Origin: Halobacillus sp. Nhm2S1
GTDB taxonomy: Bacteria; Bacillota; Bacilli; Bacillales; Halobacillaceae
Assembly (NCBI RefSeq): GCF_019599545.1
Contig: NZ_JAIEZV010000002.1
Location: 186,001-250,000 of the forward strand
DNA length: 64,000 nucleotides
Reading direction: 5' to 3'
The position numbers and the translations under genes were made by a program. Shown here piece after piece: positions 9,331 to 18,159 of the stretch. Under the pieces are notes generated by a model that was not told where the DNA came from, ran no database searches, and worked only from the letters and a program-made list of their open reading frames with translations. Each line of letters starts with the position of its first letter. The stretch's first letter is position 1.

Positions 9331-9713
9331 TAATGAGCGATATAAGGTTTCACAAATGCTTCCATACGAGTCCGCCAACTTTCAAATGCGGGGACCACAT
9401 GCTCCACTAGCAAATGATGTTTTTCATATGCGGTGTCATGCTCGAACCACCCTTGCAGATGATTGACTATTCCGTGAAAATCAAGGACTAAAGCCTGAAG
9501 TTCTTCGTTCGCTTTAAAAAGGATCTCCATCTGATCGTGGCTGCGGCTGATTTGTTCCAAGCTAAGGAGCAAGTCCTGAAACACTTGCTTTGCCATTGGT
9601 GTCTCTTCTGTTTTCATATGGTCCTCTAAATATTTTAACCCTTCACTAATGGTACTTAACAGCTCATCATACCGCTCCAGCATTTCATGTTGTTCTGCTG
9701 TAAGTTCTGACAA
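9330..9713 (-). CDS. helical protein of unknown function at the end of the fliD-fliS-fliT unit
   Basis: A 127-residue, mostly helical acidic protein starting at TTG with AGGTGA six bases upstream. It is 13 bases behind fliT and ends at the transcription terminator, so it is probably cotranscribed with fliD-fliS-fliT. The sequence MSELTAEQHEMLERYDELLS and following helices do not show a recognised motif. Its size and helical content would suit a flagellar chaperone or regulator, but that is inference from position only. Confidence 0.75.
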   Translation of the reverse strand: MSELTAEQHEMLERYDELLSTISEGLKYLEDHMKTEETPMAKQVFQDLLLSLEQISRSHDQMEILFKANEELQALVLDFHGIVNHLQGWFEHDTAYEKHHLLVEHVVPAFESWRTRMEAFVKPYIAH

Positions 9714-9726
9714 AAAATCACCTATT

Positions 9727-10077
9727 CTACTTTTTATGGTCTACATATGTTCCATCGTAACCAGAGACGCTCTGGTACGGGTTGATGTAGCGTTGTTTGC
9801 TGGATTTCTGCTTCTTCATGTTCCTCATATCACGTTTCAATCCAGAAAAAAGAAACTCTAGCTTCTGATTGATCCTCAAATCCCGTTGGAGGACTTCTTG
9901 AACCATCACTTTTTCCTCATCAACAGGTTGAGTCAAGTCCCTAAGCATGGTATCTCTGCGATCCAGAAGCCCTTCTACGTGCTCCACGATGGAGACCCGA
10001 TTTTTTTCGTGAACGGGACGGTGAACGAGCTCATCCAATTCCTTTGTAATTAATAAAAAATCAGCCCAACCGCTCAT
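9727..10077 (-). CDS. fliT: flagellar chaperone FliT-like protein
   Basis: A 116-residue protein directly following fliS, with ATG overlapping the fliS stop codon by one base (TGATG). It is helical, with a basic C-terminus (LKRDMRNMKKQKSSKQRYIN). B. subtilis FliT is 113 residues, follows fliS and acts as chaperone for the filament cap protein FliD. The assignment rests mainly on position, size and the C-terminal pattern. A TTG one codon upstream is an alternative start. Confidence 0.75.
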   Translation of the reverse strand: MSGWADFLLITKELDELVHRPVHEKNRVSIVEHVEGLLDRRDTMLRDLTQPVDEEKVMVQEVLQRDLRINQKLEFLFSGLKRDMRNMKKQKSSKQRYINPYQSVSGYDGTYVDHKK

Positions 10078-10466
10078 CAAGCATTGCCACCTTGTCCATA
10101 CTGAGACTTACGCGATTCCAAAATAACCTGCTTCCACGTATCCCTGAATTCCTCAACAAGCCCCTGAACCTCATCCAAGATCTCTAGATCATTTGCCGTG
10201 TTCGCTTCCATCAACCGGCGGTTCATGTAATCGTACAGCGGCATGATTTCTTTCGTGATGGCATACTGTTGATCCATGGTCACCATCAATTCCTGAATGA
10301 TCTTCTGAGCCTTTTGTATGTTGGTATTCTTTTTCTCAATTTCTTTATTTTCCATAGACTTCCTTGCCACTTTAATGAACTTGATGCATCCATTATAAAG
10401 CATCAGCGTCAATTCGCCAGGAGAAGCCGTTTCTACTGAATTGTTTTGATAGGCTTGAATAGACAT
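10077..10466 (-). CDS. fliS: flagellin export chaperone FliS
   Basis: A 129-residue helical-bundle chaperone that binds the C-terminus of flagellin and keeps it export-ready; in B. subtilis it also interacts with FliW and so links to CsrA control. The N-terminus YQNNSVETASPGELTLMLYN is the family signature. Length matches B. subtilis FliS (133). It lies between fliD and fliT with 22 bases to fliD. Confidence 0.95.
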   Translation of the reverse strand: MSIQAYQNNSVETASPGELTLMLYNGCIKFIKVARKSMENKEIEKKNTNIQKAQKIIQELMVTMDQQYAITKEIMPLYDYMNRRLMEANTANDLEILDEVQGLVEEFRDTWKQVILESRKSQYGQGGNA

Positions 10467-10488
10467 CTAGCCAACACTCCCTTTTCCA

Positions 10489-12030
10489 TTAACCGAAGTT
10501 CTGCATAATATAAGCAGATTGCTGGTTCATTCTCTGAATCGCTTTTTCCATCGCACCGAACTCTCGCCAATACCGGTCTTCAATTTGAACCAAACGATCC
10601 TCAAAATCATCCATCTCTTTATTTAAATCCTCAATCCGACGCCCAAGCAGAAAGCTGTTATCCACCGTACTAGATTTTCCAGCTTTCTTTTCAATCGACT
10701 GGACGGTGTTATCAATGGTCTGCTCTAATCTACGGGCTACACCAGGATTCGCATCCGTTCCTGAAAATAATTTGTGAACAGACTCCGGATCCTGACTCAA
10801 AGCTGTCCTCAATTCATCTTCATCAATGAAGAGTTTGCCTCCATCTCGATAGTTAGCGGAAGTTGTAATTCCAATCTCCGACATCATAGTGAATGCTCCA
10901 TCATTTTGGATCGGCGTGTACCAGTTCGTACGCATTTGATTCAATCCGCCTTCGATAACCGAATCGTTTTTGAGCATTCCACTTTTAGCTTTTTCTTCCC
11001 AAAGCTCAATCTCCCGCTCTTCCATGTCCTCTTTCTGCTTTTCTGTGAGAGGAGGAAAGTCACGGTATCTCTTCTCGTCTGTCTTTTCATTAAGATCTTC
11101 GATGACCTTGTTGTATTTATCAACGAATTCAACAATTTTATCGACAGCATCATCGACGTTGTTGGAGACATTAACTTTGACATTTCCGTCTGTGACATCG
11201 TTGAACTGGAAGTTGACCCCATTCAACGCGTATTGATTCGAATGCGACGTGATCTTCAAACCATTGTTATACGTGAACTTGGCATCTTCTCCACCTTTTT
11301 CATTCAACTTCCACGTTCCGGAAGAGTTATCGCCATTCTTAATATCTAAAGTGGACGCTAAAAACTCCGCATTTCCATCAAAGCCGATTTCAGCTCCTAA
11401 AAACTCATTTTCATCCTGGTTAAAGTTACCCGTCACTGTTCGTTCAATCATCACTTGATCCGCGCTTTTATCGTAAAAAGCTCGTACACCTAAATCAGAA
11501 TCACTTATCTCTGAAAGGATGTCGTTCAGCGATTTATCCCCTGTGACATTAAAAGACTGGGTATTCTTTGAACCGTCTTCGTTGTATGTAGTAATAGAGA
11601 ACGTTTCTCCAAGCGTTAGTCCGTGTTTAAAGTTCCCTGTCTGTGTACTTAGGTTGGCATTAGGATCCAGCGTTCTCCCATCTGTTGTAATCGGGTTTCT
11701 GCTGTAATTATAGGCCGAAGTCGCTACCTGTTCCACGCTTAACGTATAGTCACCATTTCCCGAGGCAGCCGTAGCTGTCGCTGAGACAGCAGAATCGGAG
11801 GAAGTCACACTTTTTGAATTGAACGTCCGCTCCAACTTCATATCAAATGCGAGTGTATCCAGTTCACTCAACTGCTTATTCACATCACGATACGCATCTC
11901 TCTGCCACGTCAGCCATTCACGGTCCTGCTCCATCTTATTCAATGGCTGTCGTTCTGCGCGCATTAAATCATTGACAAGCTTGTCTATATCCATGCCGGA
12001 AGCTAAGCCCCCGATTCGCATATCACTCAT
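10489..12030 (-). CDS. fliD: flagellar filament cap protein FliD
   Basis: A 513-residue cap protein that sits at the filament tip and folds exported flagellin. The conserved start MSDMRIGGLASGMDIDKLVN is present, followed by the FliD N-terminal domain, a variable acidic middle and a C-terminal coiled segment (about 430-513, KKAGKSSTVDNSFLLGRRIE). AGGTGA lies before the ATG. It follows flaG by 12 bases. Length is close to B. subtilis FliD (498). Confidence 0.95.
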   Translation of the reverse strand: MSDMRIGGLASGMDIDKLVNDLMRAERQPLNKMEQDREWLTWQRDAYRDVNKQLSELDTLAFDMKLERTFNSKSVTSSDSAVSATATAASGNGDYTLSVEQVATSAYNYSRNPITTDGRTLDPNANLSTQTGNFKHGLTLGETFSITTYNEDGSKNTQSFNVTGDKSLNDILSEISDSDLGVRAFYDKSADQVMIERTVTGNFNQDENEFLGAEIGFDGNAEFLASTLDIKNGDNSSGTWKLNEKGGEDAKFTYNNGLKITSHSNQYALNGVNFQFNDVTDGNVKVNVSNNVDDAVDKIVEFVDKYNKVIEDLNEKTDEKRYRDFPPLTEKQKEDMEEREIELWEEKAKSGMLKNDSVIEGGLNQMRTNWYTPIQNDGAFTMMSEIGITTSANYRDGGKLFIDEDELRTALSQDPESVHKLFSGTDANPGVARRLEQTIDNTVQSIEKKAGKSSTVDNSFLLGRRIEDLNKEMDDFEDRLVQIEDRYWREFGAMEKAIQRMNQQSAYIMQNFG

Positions 12031-12042
12031 CTTTTCACCTAC

Positions 12043-12399
12043 TTATATTTTATCATCCACCATGATTCCAATGGACTCTATGATTGAAGCATACAAATCC
12101 AGCATCTTTCTCGGCGGGATTTCTTTAATAACCTGATCTGTCTGGTTGTCTACGATAGTCACATAATATTCTTCAAGCTTTTCATGGAATTGAAAACGAA
12201 GGGATGTCTCCAAATTTCTTAATATTTCATTCATGCTTTCTGTTGCTTTAGTTAGCTTCTCTTTTTGATTTGTAATTTGATCTTCACTATGTAAGACTTC
12301 TTCTTTAATTACCTTCTCCTGAACTGATGAACGGGCACCGAGTTGTTCTTGATTTCTCTGCAGGAGTTGTGAGTGGGTTGGAATACTTCTTACATTCAC
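12043..12399 (-). CDS. flaG: flagellar protein FlaG (YvyC family)
   Basis: A protein of about 118 residues of the FlaG family, found between the flagellin gene and fliD in bacilli; its role in filament length or structure is not settled. The C-terminal part (LRFQFHEKLEEYYVTIVDNQ, then TDQVIKEIPPRKMLDLYASI) is the family signature, including the conserved EIPP motif. The start is placed at a GTG nine bases after GGGAG; two in-frame TTG codons just upstream are too close to that site. B. subtilis YvyC has 109 residues. Confidence 0.85.
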   Translation of the reverse strand: MNVRSIPTHSQLLQRNQEQLGARSSVQEKVIKEEVLHSEDQITNQKEKLTKATESMNEILRNLETSLRFQFHEKLEEYYVTIVDNQTDQVIKEIPPRKMLDLYASIIESIGIMVDDKI

Positions 12400-12530
12400 C
12401 TTCAACAACTCCCTGACATATGTAGTTTCTTTTTATATCGGTTGGAGGAAGAGATTGTTGAGTAGATTAATAAATGATAAGGGCGGTTCTTTTAGACAAA
12501 GAAACAGAGAATAGAGAAAAAGATACATCA

Positions 12531-12560
12531 AAAAAGAACCTCAAACCTGAGGTCCTTTTT
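12531..12560 (-). terminator. terminator after hag
   Basis: The minus strand GGACCTCAG-GTT-TGAGGTTC is followed by T5, 11 bases past the stop codon of hag exon 2. Confidence 0.85.
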
Positions 12561-12570
12561 ATAGAATTTA

Positions 12571-14277
12571 TTAACGTAGAAGTTGAAGAACTCCTTGTGG
12601 TTGTTGATTTGCTTTCGCAAGCATAGCTTGAGAAGCCTGAGAAAGAATACTTTGCTTCGTTTGGTTCATCATTTCCTTCGCCATCGTGCGAACATTTACT
12701 TTCATAAATGACCAGACTATATCTTCACCCTTTTTTTCTAAAAGGGGTCGGGCGCTTCGGATTCACAATGCTGATGACCATTGTTTCACCTACGGATTTC
12801 ATCACCTTGAGCGGTGGTATATCCTAGTCGTTGAACCTTCTCCACTTTTTCAAGACAGGAGCTTGGCTGCTGATTGCCCAATCTTTTCTTTTTTTCACCA
12901 TCACGCTTGTCGTTTCCAACTACGTTGTGGTAAGAAAAGTTCTAAGGGGTTTCCAGCAATTCACCCGATTATGATCTCTAGCCGTTACCAGCTAGGACGA
13001 CTGTGCTTAGCTTATGAAGCTAAAGCATAATCTACGTCACGGATACGAGATTCCGCAGCTGTTAGATTTTCGGAAGATGTTCCAAGGTTGTTAATTGTGT
13101 GGTCTAGACGGTTTTGATATGCACCCAATTTAGAACGTTCTGTTGACACGGACTCAATTGCATCTTGTATTGTAGATACAGCCGCTGTTGCTTTTTTATG
13201 ATCAGATAAGTCTAATGAGTCTACTCCAAGTGCCTGAGCTCTCATATCCCTCATAGCTATTGTCATAGATTGATCTTCGTTAGCACCTATTTGCATTTTT
13301 AAAGCTTCACCAGAAACAGTAAATGCAGCACCATCTGTGCCGTCAGTTAAGTTATTATCAACAGAAAGCTGGAAGGCTCCAAGGTCTACTTTACCATCTG
13401 TGGAAGTAACGGTTTTCGCTGTACTTTCACCCGTAACATTGTTAGTAAGAGTATAAGTTGATTTAACACCGGAATCAAATACTGCTGTACCGTTCCCTGT
13501 AATAGCTCCATCTGCTATGGTAAGTTGGTCATTTCCAGTCCCTATTGTGAAGGAAGAACCAGATGTAGCTTGATCATCCACGGTTTCCAACACTGTTCCG
13601 TCTTCCTGCATTAAAGTAATCTTTTTGCCTGAATTAGTACCATTCTCTACTTTAATTTGGAATGATTGATCCACATCGTAATTTGTACCGTCAACAGTAA
13701 TCCCAGCTGCAGTTAAACCAGTACCATTTCCAGAAACATTGGCCGCCACAACGTCAGTTGAAGCTGTGTTTAAATCATAAGTTCCTACTTCAGTATCAGT
13801 CATAACTTCTGCTTTTACTACATTGGTGTTTGCATTAGACAGAGCTACACTTTGGCCTTGAGATCCATCTAATAGGGTCTTAGTATTAAACTCTGTATTG
13901 TTTCCAATTCTATCCACTTCATCAATCAACTGATTCACTTCTTTTTGGATTTCCCCTCTATCAGTATCATTCAAAGTGTCATTGGATGCTTGTACAGAAA
14001 GCTCTCTCATTCTTTGAAGAATTGAGTGTGTCTCATTAAGTGCTCCCTCTGCCGTTTGAATCATTGAAATTCCGTCTTGTGAATTACGTTGAGCTTGATC
14101 TAATCCACGTATCTGACCACGCATTTTCTCTGAAATCGCAAGTCCTGCAGCATCATCGCCAGCCTTGTTGATTCTAAGTCCAGATGATAGTTTCTCCATT
14201 GAATTAGATTGTGCATTATTCGCCTGTCCAAGCTGGCGATAAGTATTCAACGCCGCAATATTATGATTAATTCTCAT
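12571..14277 (-). CDS. hag: flagellin, gene split by a group I intron
   Basis: Filament protein. Exon 1 is 14277-13030 (416 codons) and exon 2 is 12684-12571 (37 codons plus stop), giving a 453-residue protein. The N-terminus MRINHNIAALNTYRQL and the D0/D1 region are typical. Exon 1 ends ESRIRDVD; without splicing the frame continues only YALAS and stops. Exon 2 begins MAKEMMNQTKQSILSQ and ends QQPQGVLQLLR, the classical flagellin C-terminus. Joining after Asp gives the family-standard RDVDMAKEMM. The middle variable part (about 180-350) is acidic and Thr-rich. Start chosen at the ATG with AAGGAGG nine bases upstream. SigD promoter and CsrA sites lie in the leader. Confidence 0.93.
12685..13029 (-). 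ncRNA. group I self-splicing intron in hag
   Basis: The 345-nt insert has the group I core elements in the right order on the minus strand: P (AATTGCTGGAAACCCC), Q (AATCAGCAGCCAAGC), R (GTTCAACGACTAGGATATAC) and S (AAGATATAGTC). P7 forms from GACTA of R and TAGTC of S. A P1 hairpin is visible from 13032 to 12999: the last exon bases GAT pair with GTC so that the T before the splice site makes the U-G pair, and the helix continues through TGCTT/AAGCA and AGCTT/AAGCT. The base before exon 2 is G, as required. There is no room for a homing endonuclease gene. Confidence 0.93.
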
Positions 14278-14308
14278 CTTAAAAATTCCTCCTTGAAATA
14301 AGTGACCC

Positions 14309-14322
14309 CACATCCTTGTGTG
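14309..14322 (-). promoter_or_regulatory. probable CsrA binding hairpin in the hag leader
   Basis: The minus strand reads CACA-CAAGGA-TGTG, a small hairpin with AAGGA in the loop, upstream of the Shine-Dalgarno AAGGAGGA that would be the second GGA site. B. subtilis CsrA represses hag translation by binding two such sites. csrA and fliW are directly upstream. Confidence 0.6.
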
Positions 14323-14375
14323 ATCCTCTAAGTACAAAACAAAGCCGGCCGACATTGTAATGTTTCACATTACTT

Positions 14376-14402
14376 ATATCGACCGACTTCAAAAAGTTTT
14401 TA
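14376..14402 (-). promoter_or_regulatory. SigD promoter of hag
   Basis: On the minus strand TAAA (14402-14399), 15 bases, GTCGATAT (14383-14376). The SigD consensus is TAAA-N15-GCCGATAT, so there is one mismatch. The -35 overlaps the end of csrA. Confidence 0.85.
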
Positions 14403-14627
14403 ATCTTTTTTCACATTTTTTAATAGATCCAGCAAATCACTAGAAATATTAGCCGCTTCCGCATTCTCTTTTTTTATCGCTAAATAGACTTCCTGACGAT
14501 GAATTCCGACGCTTTTAGGCGCTTCAATGCCCAACTTCACCTGACCACCTTCTACACCCACAACGGTAATCGTAATGTCATCTCCTACTCGAACTGATTC
14601 TCCCTCTTTGCGATTAAGGACGAGCAT
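14400..14627 (-). CDS. csrA: translational regulator CsrA
   Basis: A 75-residue RNA-binding protein that represses flagellin translation. The start [20 protein letters not shown] is the standard CsrA N-terminus, and the RNA-binding strand [11 protein letters not shown] is present. The ATG at 14627 is preferred over an upstream GTG because of GGCGGTGA six bases before it and the family length (74 in B. subtilis). It overlaps fliW by 14 bases, so the two are translationally coupled, matching their antagonism: FliW binds CsrA when flagellin is exported. Confidence 0.97.
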   Translation of the reverse strand: MLVLNRKEGESVRVGDDITITVVGVEGGQVKLGIEAPKSVGIHRQEVYLAIKKENAEAANISSDLLDLLKNVKKD

Positions 14628-15060
14628 GAGACTCACCGCCTTTCACAGCAGGCGTCAAAGGATGCTTTGTTCGGTAATCCACTTGATTTAATATCAATTG
14701 TTTTGCTTTACGCTGCCTAGTATTCATCACAATAGGAGCTTGCAGATTAATCGTTGATTTTTCAAAAGGATTTCTCAAAGTAACGACATTATATATTGCG
14801 ATATCTTCCTGGCTTTGAATCCCCAATTCCTCAGGATCGATATCAAATTCATAATCCTTATAAAAATGGTAAGGGTTTGTTACGATCAAGCATACTCCGG
14901 CTTCTTTCACCGACTGTAAAGCATAATATGCACCCAACTCATCTACTGGAAGAAGTACAAAAGAGTGATAATTTTCAAAACCCGGAAGACCATTCGAAAA
15001 CTCGATACATTCCTTATCTCTTACCTCAATCTCACCAAAATACTTTGTTTTCATTTTCAT
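14614..15060 (-). CDS. fliW: flagellar assembly factor FliW
   Basis: A 148-residue protein that binds either flagellin or CsrA; free FliW removes CsrA from hag mRNA. Motifs seen: [20 protein letters not shown] at the start, [15 protein letters not shown] and [10 protein letters not shown]-like [11 protein letters not shown] near the end. The start at 15060 follows GGAAGGTG. It is two bases from yviE and overlaps csrA, as in B. subtilis. Confidence 0.95.
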   Translation of the reverse strand: MKMKTKYFGEIEVRDKECIEFSNGLPGFENYHSFVLLPVDELGAYYALQSVKEAGVCLIVTNPYHFYKDYEFDIDPEELGIQSQEDIAIYNVVTLRNPFEKSTINLQAPIVMNTRQRKAKQLILNQVDYRTKHPLTPAVKGGESHARP

Positions 15061-15062
15061 TC

Positions 15063-15614
15063 TTACACCTTCCAATCAATCTGTAATTCAGGCATTTGAT
15101 TCATTGTGATATGAACACTTCCTGGACGGTAGTAATGTTCAGGGTCTCGTTTTATCGTTTTAATCACAGGTTCGCGACGTTGAATGTCTATTTGTGCTTC
15201 TTGGGGCTGATAATTAATATCCACGAGGTCGTAAACCGGTTTTCCACCAGGATCGAAAGTAAAATCATACCCAGCGTTTCGTTCAGCTTGGGCAGCAATA
15301 GGATTCCCTCCGTTTTCAATGCGCATTAACTCATCACCTTCGTTAGAAACACGAGCAATGCCTTCCAACCATTGATTCCTTGCAATCCCCGAAAGCTCTT
15401 CTGTGCGAACAAAAACACTTTTCAAATCTAGATTGTGCCAAGCATTAGTCTGATCAATCGTCAACTTTCCTAGCCTTTGTCTGACATTCATATCCGCTTT
15501 CGGCTGCTGAATCGACTGTTCGGGCTTATATTGCCTAATCGTCTGCTCCGGCTTTTGAATCTTCAGCCCAATCTTTCCCTGTTTAGATTGAATGTGCAGC
15601 TTGGGAATGTTCAT
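15063..15614 (-). CDS. yviE: YviE-like flagellar operon protein (DUF6470)
   Basis: A 183-residue protein between flgL and fliW, the place of yviE in B. subtilis. The N-terminus MNIPKLHIQSKQGKIGLKIQ and tandem PEQTIRQYKPEQSIQQPKAD repeats are typical of this family, which has no established biochemical role. Two adjacent ATG codons are possible; the second is favoured because AGGAG is five bases before it. Confidence 0.85.
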   Translation of the reverse strand: MNIPKLHIQSKQGKIGLKIQKPEQTIRQYKPEQSIQQPKADMNVRQRLGKLTIDQTNAWHNLDLKSVFVRTEELSGIARNQWLEGIARVSNEGDELMRIENGGNPIAAQAERNAGYDFTFDPGGKPVYDLVDINYQPQEAQIDIQRREPVIKTIKRDPEHYYRPGSVHITMNQMPELQIDWKV

Positions 15615-15681
15615 CATGACTCCTCACTTTCCTATGAGGTTACTAAAAAGAAAACAAGACTGCCCCTGGAGGAGACAGCCT

Positions 15682-16575
15682 TTATCTTAGAAAATCCATC
15701 AGTGTCGGCTGGATGATCCTAGCTCCGACACCCATAGCCGCTCTGTGGACACTTTCTTGTGTTTTTAAATCCGTAATCACTTTTTCAATGTCAGCATCTT
15801 CATTGTCCGACATCATTTTTGTTGCACTGACCTTTTGGGTCTCCAAACGATCTTCTACCAATTCAACACGGTTCATACGGGCACCCAGTTCCGCCCGTTC
15901 GTTGACGACATTTCCGATGTGACCATCAAACTTGTCTAGAAAATCACTTACTTCCCCGTTGGAGGTATCTCCTTCTAATGCTTGTGCAAATTCCTCCAGA
16001 TCTTTGAATAGGTCTTGATTAAACACACGGCCAGGCAAAACATTCGACTGTAGTTTAACTCCGGAAGAGACTTCAATTCTCACTTCATCTGCTCCCGTAG
16101 CAGGAGGAATGACGGTATCTTCCAAAGCCTCCATATTTTCAAACGGGGGTTTTGTAGTATTGCTACCATTGAATATGTACTTATCATTCACTTTCGTATT
16201 CGCAATTGTGCCCAGGTGTTCTTTAAGCTGGCGGATTTCTTTGGCAATATTCTCCCGTTGGCCTTCTTCATACGTATCGTTGCTTGCCTGTACGGTAAGT
16301 TCACGAACACGCTGCATCGCCTGGGTAGCTTTATCTAAAGCAGAATCACTATTGTCCATCCAGTTGTGCACTTCTGCGATATTACGTTGAAATTGCTCAA
16401 CTTCGGTTACTTGCTGACGATAGTTGATCCCCTTCATGGCCACAACCGGATCTTGAGAAGGGCGGGAAATCTTTTTACCTGTGGATAATTGATCCTGGTA
16501 TTTCCCCATATCCGCGTAGCTGTTACTTAAATTGCGGAGCATATTATTGGATAGCATTGATTGCGTCACGCGCAT
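15682..16575 (-). CDS. flgL: flagellar hook-filament junction protein FlgL (HAP3)
   Basis: A 297-residue junction protein joining the hook adaptor FlgK to the filament. The N-terminus MRVTQSMLSNNMLRNLSNSY and the flagellin-like helices (YQDQLSTGKKISRPSQDPVV) are characteristic. Length equals B. subtilis FlgL (298). Eleven bases after flgK. The C-terminal helix (KTQESVHRAAMGVGARIIQP) matches the family. Confidence 0.96.
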   Translation of the reverse strand: MRVTQSMLSNNMLRNLSNSYADMGKYQDQLSTGKKISRPSQDPVVAMKGINYRQQVTEVEQFQRNIAEVHNWMDNSDSALDKATQAMQRVRELTVQASNDTYEEGQRENIAKEIRQLKEHLGTIANTKVNDKYIFNGSNTTKPPFENMEALEDTVIPPATGADEVRIEVSSGVKLQSNVLPGRVFNQDLFKDLEEFAQALEGDTSNGEVSDFLDKFDGHIGNVVNERAELGARMNRVELVEDRLETQKVSATKMMSDNEDADIEKVITDLKTQESVHRAAMGVGARIIQPTLMDFLR

Positions 16576-16586
16576 CAGTCATTCAC

Positions 16587-18143
16587 CTACCTTCCTACTC
16601 GTCCCATTTGATTAATGATTTTATCCAGCATTTCATCGACGACTGTTATATTACGTGCGGCTGCGTTGTAGGCATGCTGAAACTTAATCATGTTCGACAT
16701 CTCTTCATCAAGAGAAACAGAGCTGACGGATTGTCGCTGTTCATTCACGGAAGCTTTTAACGTACCTGCATTCCTTGACATCCGCTCCGCTTCTTGCGTT
16801 TCCACCGCCATTGTTCCAATCACCGATTCGTAGTAACTGTTCATGGAAGTTTCTTCACCGAAGTAATCGCCATTAGCATTGTTTTGCACTTCTGATAGGG
16901 CTAAGGCATTTTCACCGTTACCTGATTGATTCAAAACTGCTGCCGCAATGTGATCTCCATCAGCTCTGATCTCATCAGAAATTTTCAAAGTACCTGCAAG
17001 ACCTTCGACAACTCCTCCTGCTGCAGGATTCGCTACACCGATATCAAAAAAGTTCGGCACTTCCGCGGTGTCCCCACTGATGGTATTCAGCGACTCCCCT
17101 TGCTTATGGACTTCATTAAATGAAAGCGCAAAGCCTGTGGCCATCCGGTCCAAATCCGTGAGCATCTGTTGGTACGTACCTTTAGGTTCCCCATCTTGCA
17201 CGTAACCTCCAGATTCAATGAGACCTTTTAACTTGCCTTGGGAAGAAAAGTCTTCCGCATAATAAGGATCTGCATCACCGATTTGAATACCGCTTGCAAG
17301 TGGACCTCCATTTTCATACTGGACGTCAATTTCATTGACTGTATTCGCTGCTCCATCAATAAGTACCGCTTCCGGTTGTAGAGGCTTTCCATCACTATTA
17401 ACAATCGTGACAGAGGCTTTCCCCATTGCTAAAGGATCAGCAGAAGATGGCGCATCTTCATATTTCACATCGATGTTGACGTGTTGGGATAACTGATCGA
17501 GCAGGCGATCCCTCTCATCATACAAGTCATTTGGCACCATGCCATGTGGTTCTACTTCTGCGATTTGTTGATTGACACGGTTCACTTGATTGGCTAATGA
17601 ATTGATCTCTTTAACCGTTACGCCTGTCTCCCGTTTTATATCTTTTTGTTGAGACTGTAGAGTGTTGGATAGATAATTGAATGTTTCCGCAACGGCTTCT
17701 CCCCGTTGGCGTACAACAGAACGGGCACCAGAATCTTCCGGGTTCACCGATAAGTCCTGAAGCGATTCCCAAAAACGGTCCATCGTTCGTGCGAGACCGT
17801 CATCGGAAGGCTCATTCATGACTGCTTCGAGGCGTCCTAAGGCAGAGGAACGTGTATCATAATAACCGGCCTTGCTGTTTTCGCCCCTGTACTGAAAATC
17901 AAGATACCCGACACGGACTCTCTCAATCGAACCCGCCTGTACACCACTTCCGACCTGCCCTGGAATCTCCGGACGGTTTCTTGACGCTGGTGGATAAGGG
18001 CCCGTCTGCTCAAAGTTGACACGCTGTCTCGTGTACCCATCTGTATTTGCATTGGCAATATTATGCCCTGTCGTATATAAAGCGGATTGTTGTGTGAAAA
18101 GCCCGCGCTTTGCTACTTCCAATCCGTGAAACGTAGATCCCAT
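16587..18143 (-). CDS. flgK: flagellar hook-associated protein FlgK (HAP1)
   Basis: A 518-residue junction protein. N-terminus GSTFHGLEVAKRGLFTQQSA followed by LYTTGHNIANANTDGYTRQR, the rod/hook-type N-terminal motif. The C-terminus (EEMSNMIKFQHAYNAAARNI then TVVDEMLDKIINQMG) is the conserved C-terminal helix. B. subtilis FlgK is 507 residues. It lies 16 bases behind flgN in the flgM-flgN-flgK-flgL unit. Confidence 0.97.
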   Translation of the reverse strand: MGSTFHGLEVAKRGLFTQQSALYTTGHNIANANTDGYTRQRVNFEQTGPYPPASRNRPEIPGQVGSGVQAGSIERVRVGYLDFQYRGENSKAGYYDTRSSALGRLEAVMNEPSDDGLARTMDRFWESLQDLSVNPEDSGARSVVRQRGEAVAETFNYLSNTLQSQQKDIKRETGVTVKEINSLANQVNRVNQQIAEVEPHGMVPNDLYDERDRLLDQLSQHVNIDVKYEDAPSSADPLAMGKASVTIVNSDGKPLQPEAVLIDGAANTVNEIDVQYENGGPLASGIQIGDADPYYAEDFSSQGKLKGLIESGGYVQDGEPKGTYQQMLTDLDRMATGFALSFNEVHKQGESLNTISGDTAEVPNFFDIGVANPAAGGVVEGLAGTLKISDEIRADGDHIAAAVLNQSGNGENALALSEVQNNANGDYFGEETSMNSYYESVIGTMAVETQEAERMSRNAGTLKASVNEQRQSVSSVSLDEEMSNMIKFQHAYNAAARNITVVDEMLDKIINQMGRVGR

Positions 18144-18159
18144 ATGATTGCTCCTCTAT

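Noticed and set aside
12686-13030. A 114-codon plus-strand frame in the flagellin intron, as possible homing endonuclease.
   Set aside because: It is antisense to the ribozyme core, has no LAGLIDADG, GIY-YIG or HNH motif and no start signal.
13021-13032. Splice site after GCT (13024) with exon 2 starting at AAG (12678), giving RDVDYAKEMM.
   Set aside because: Also in frame and gives a plausible protein, but P1 with a U-G pair forms at GAT/TAT, not at GCT. Kept only as second choice.
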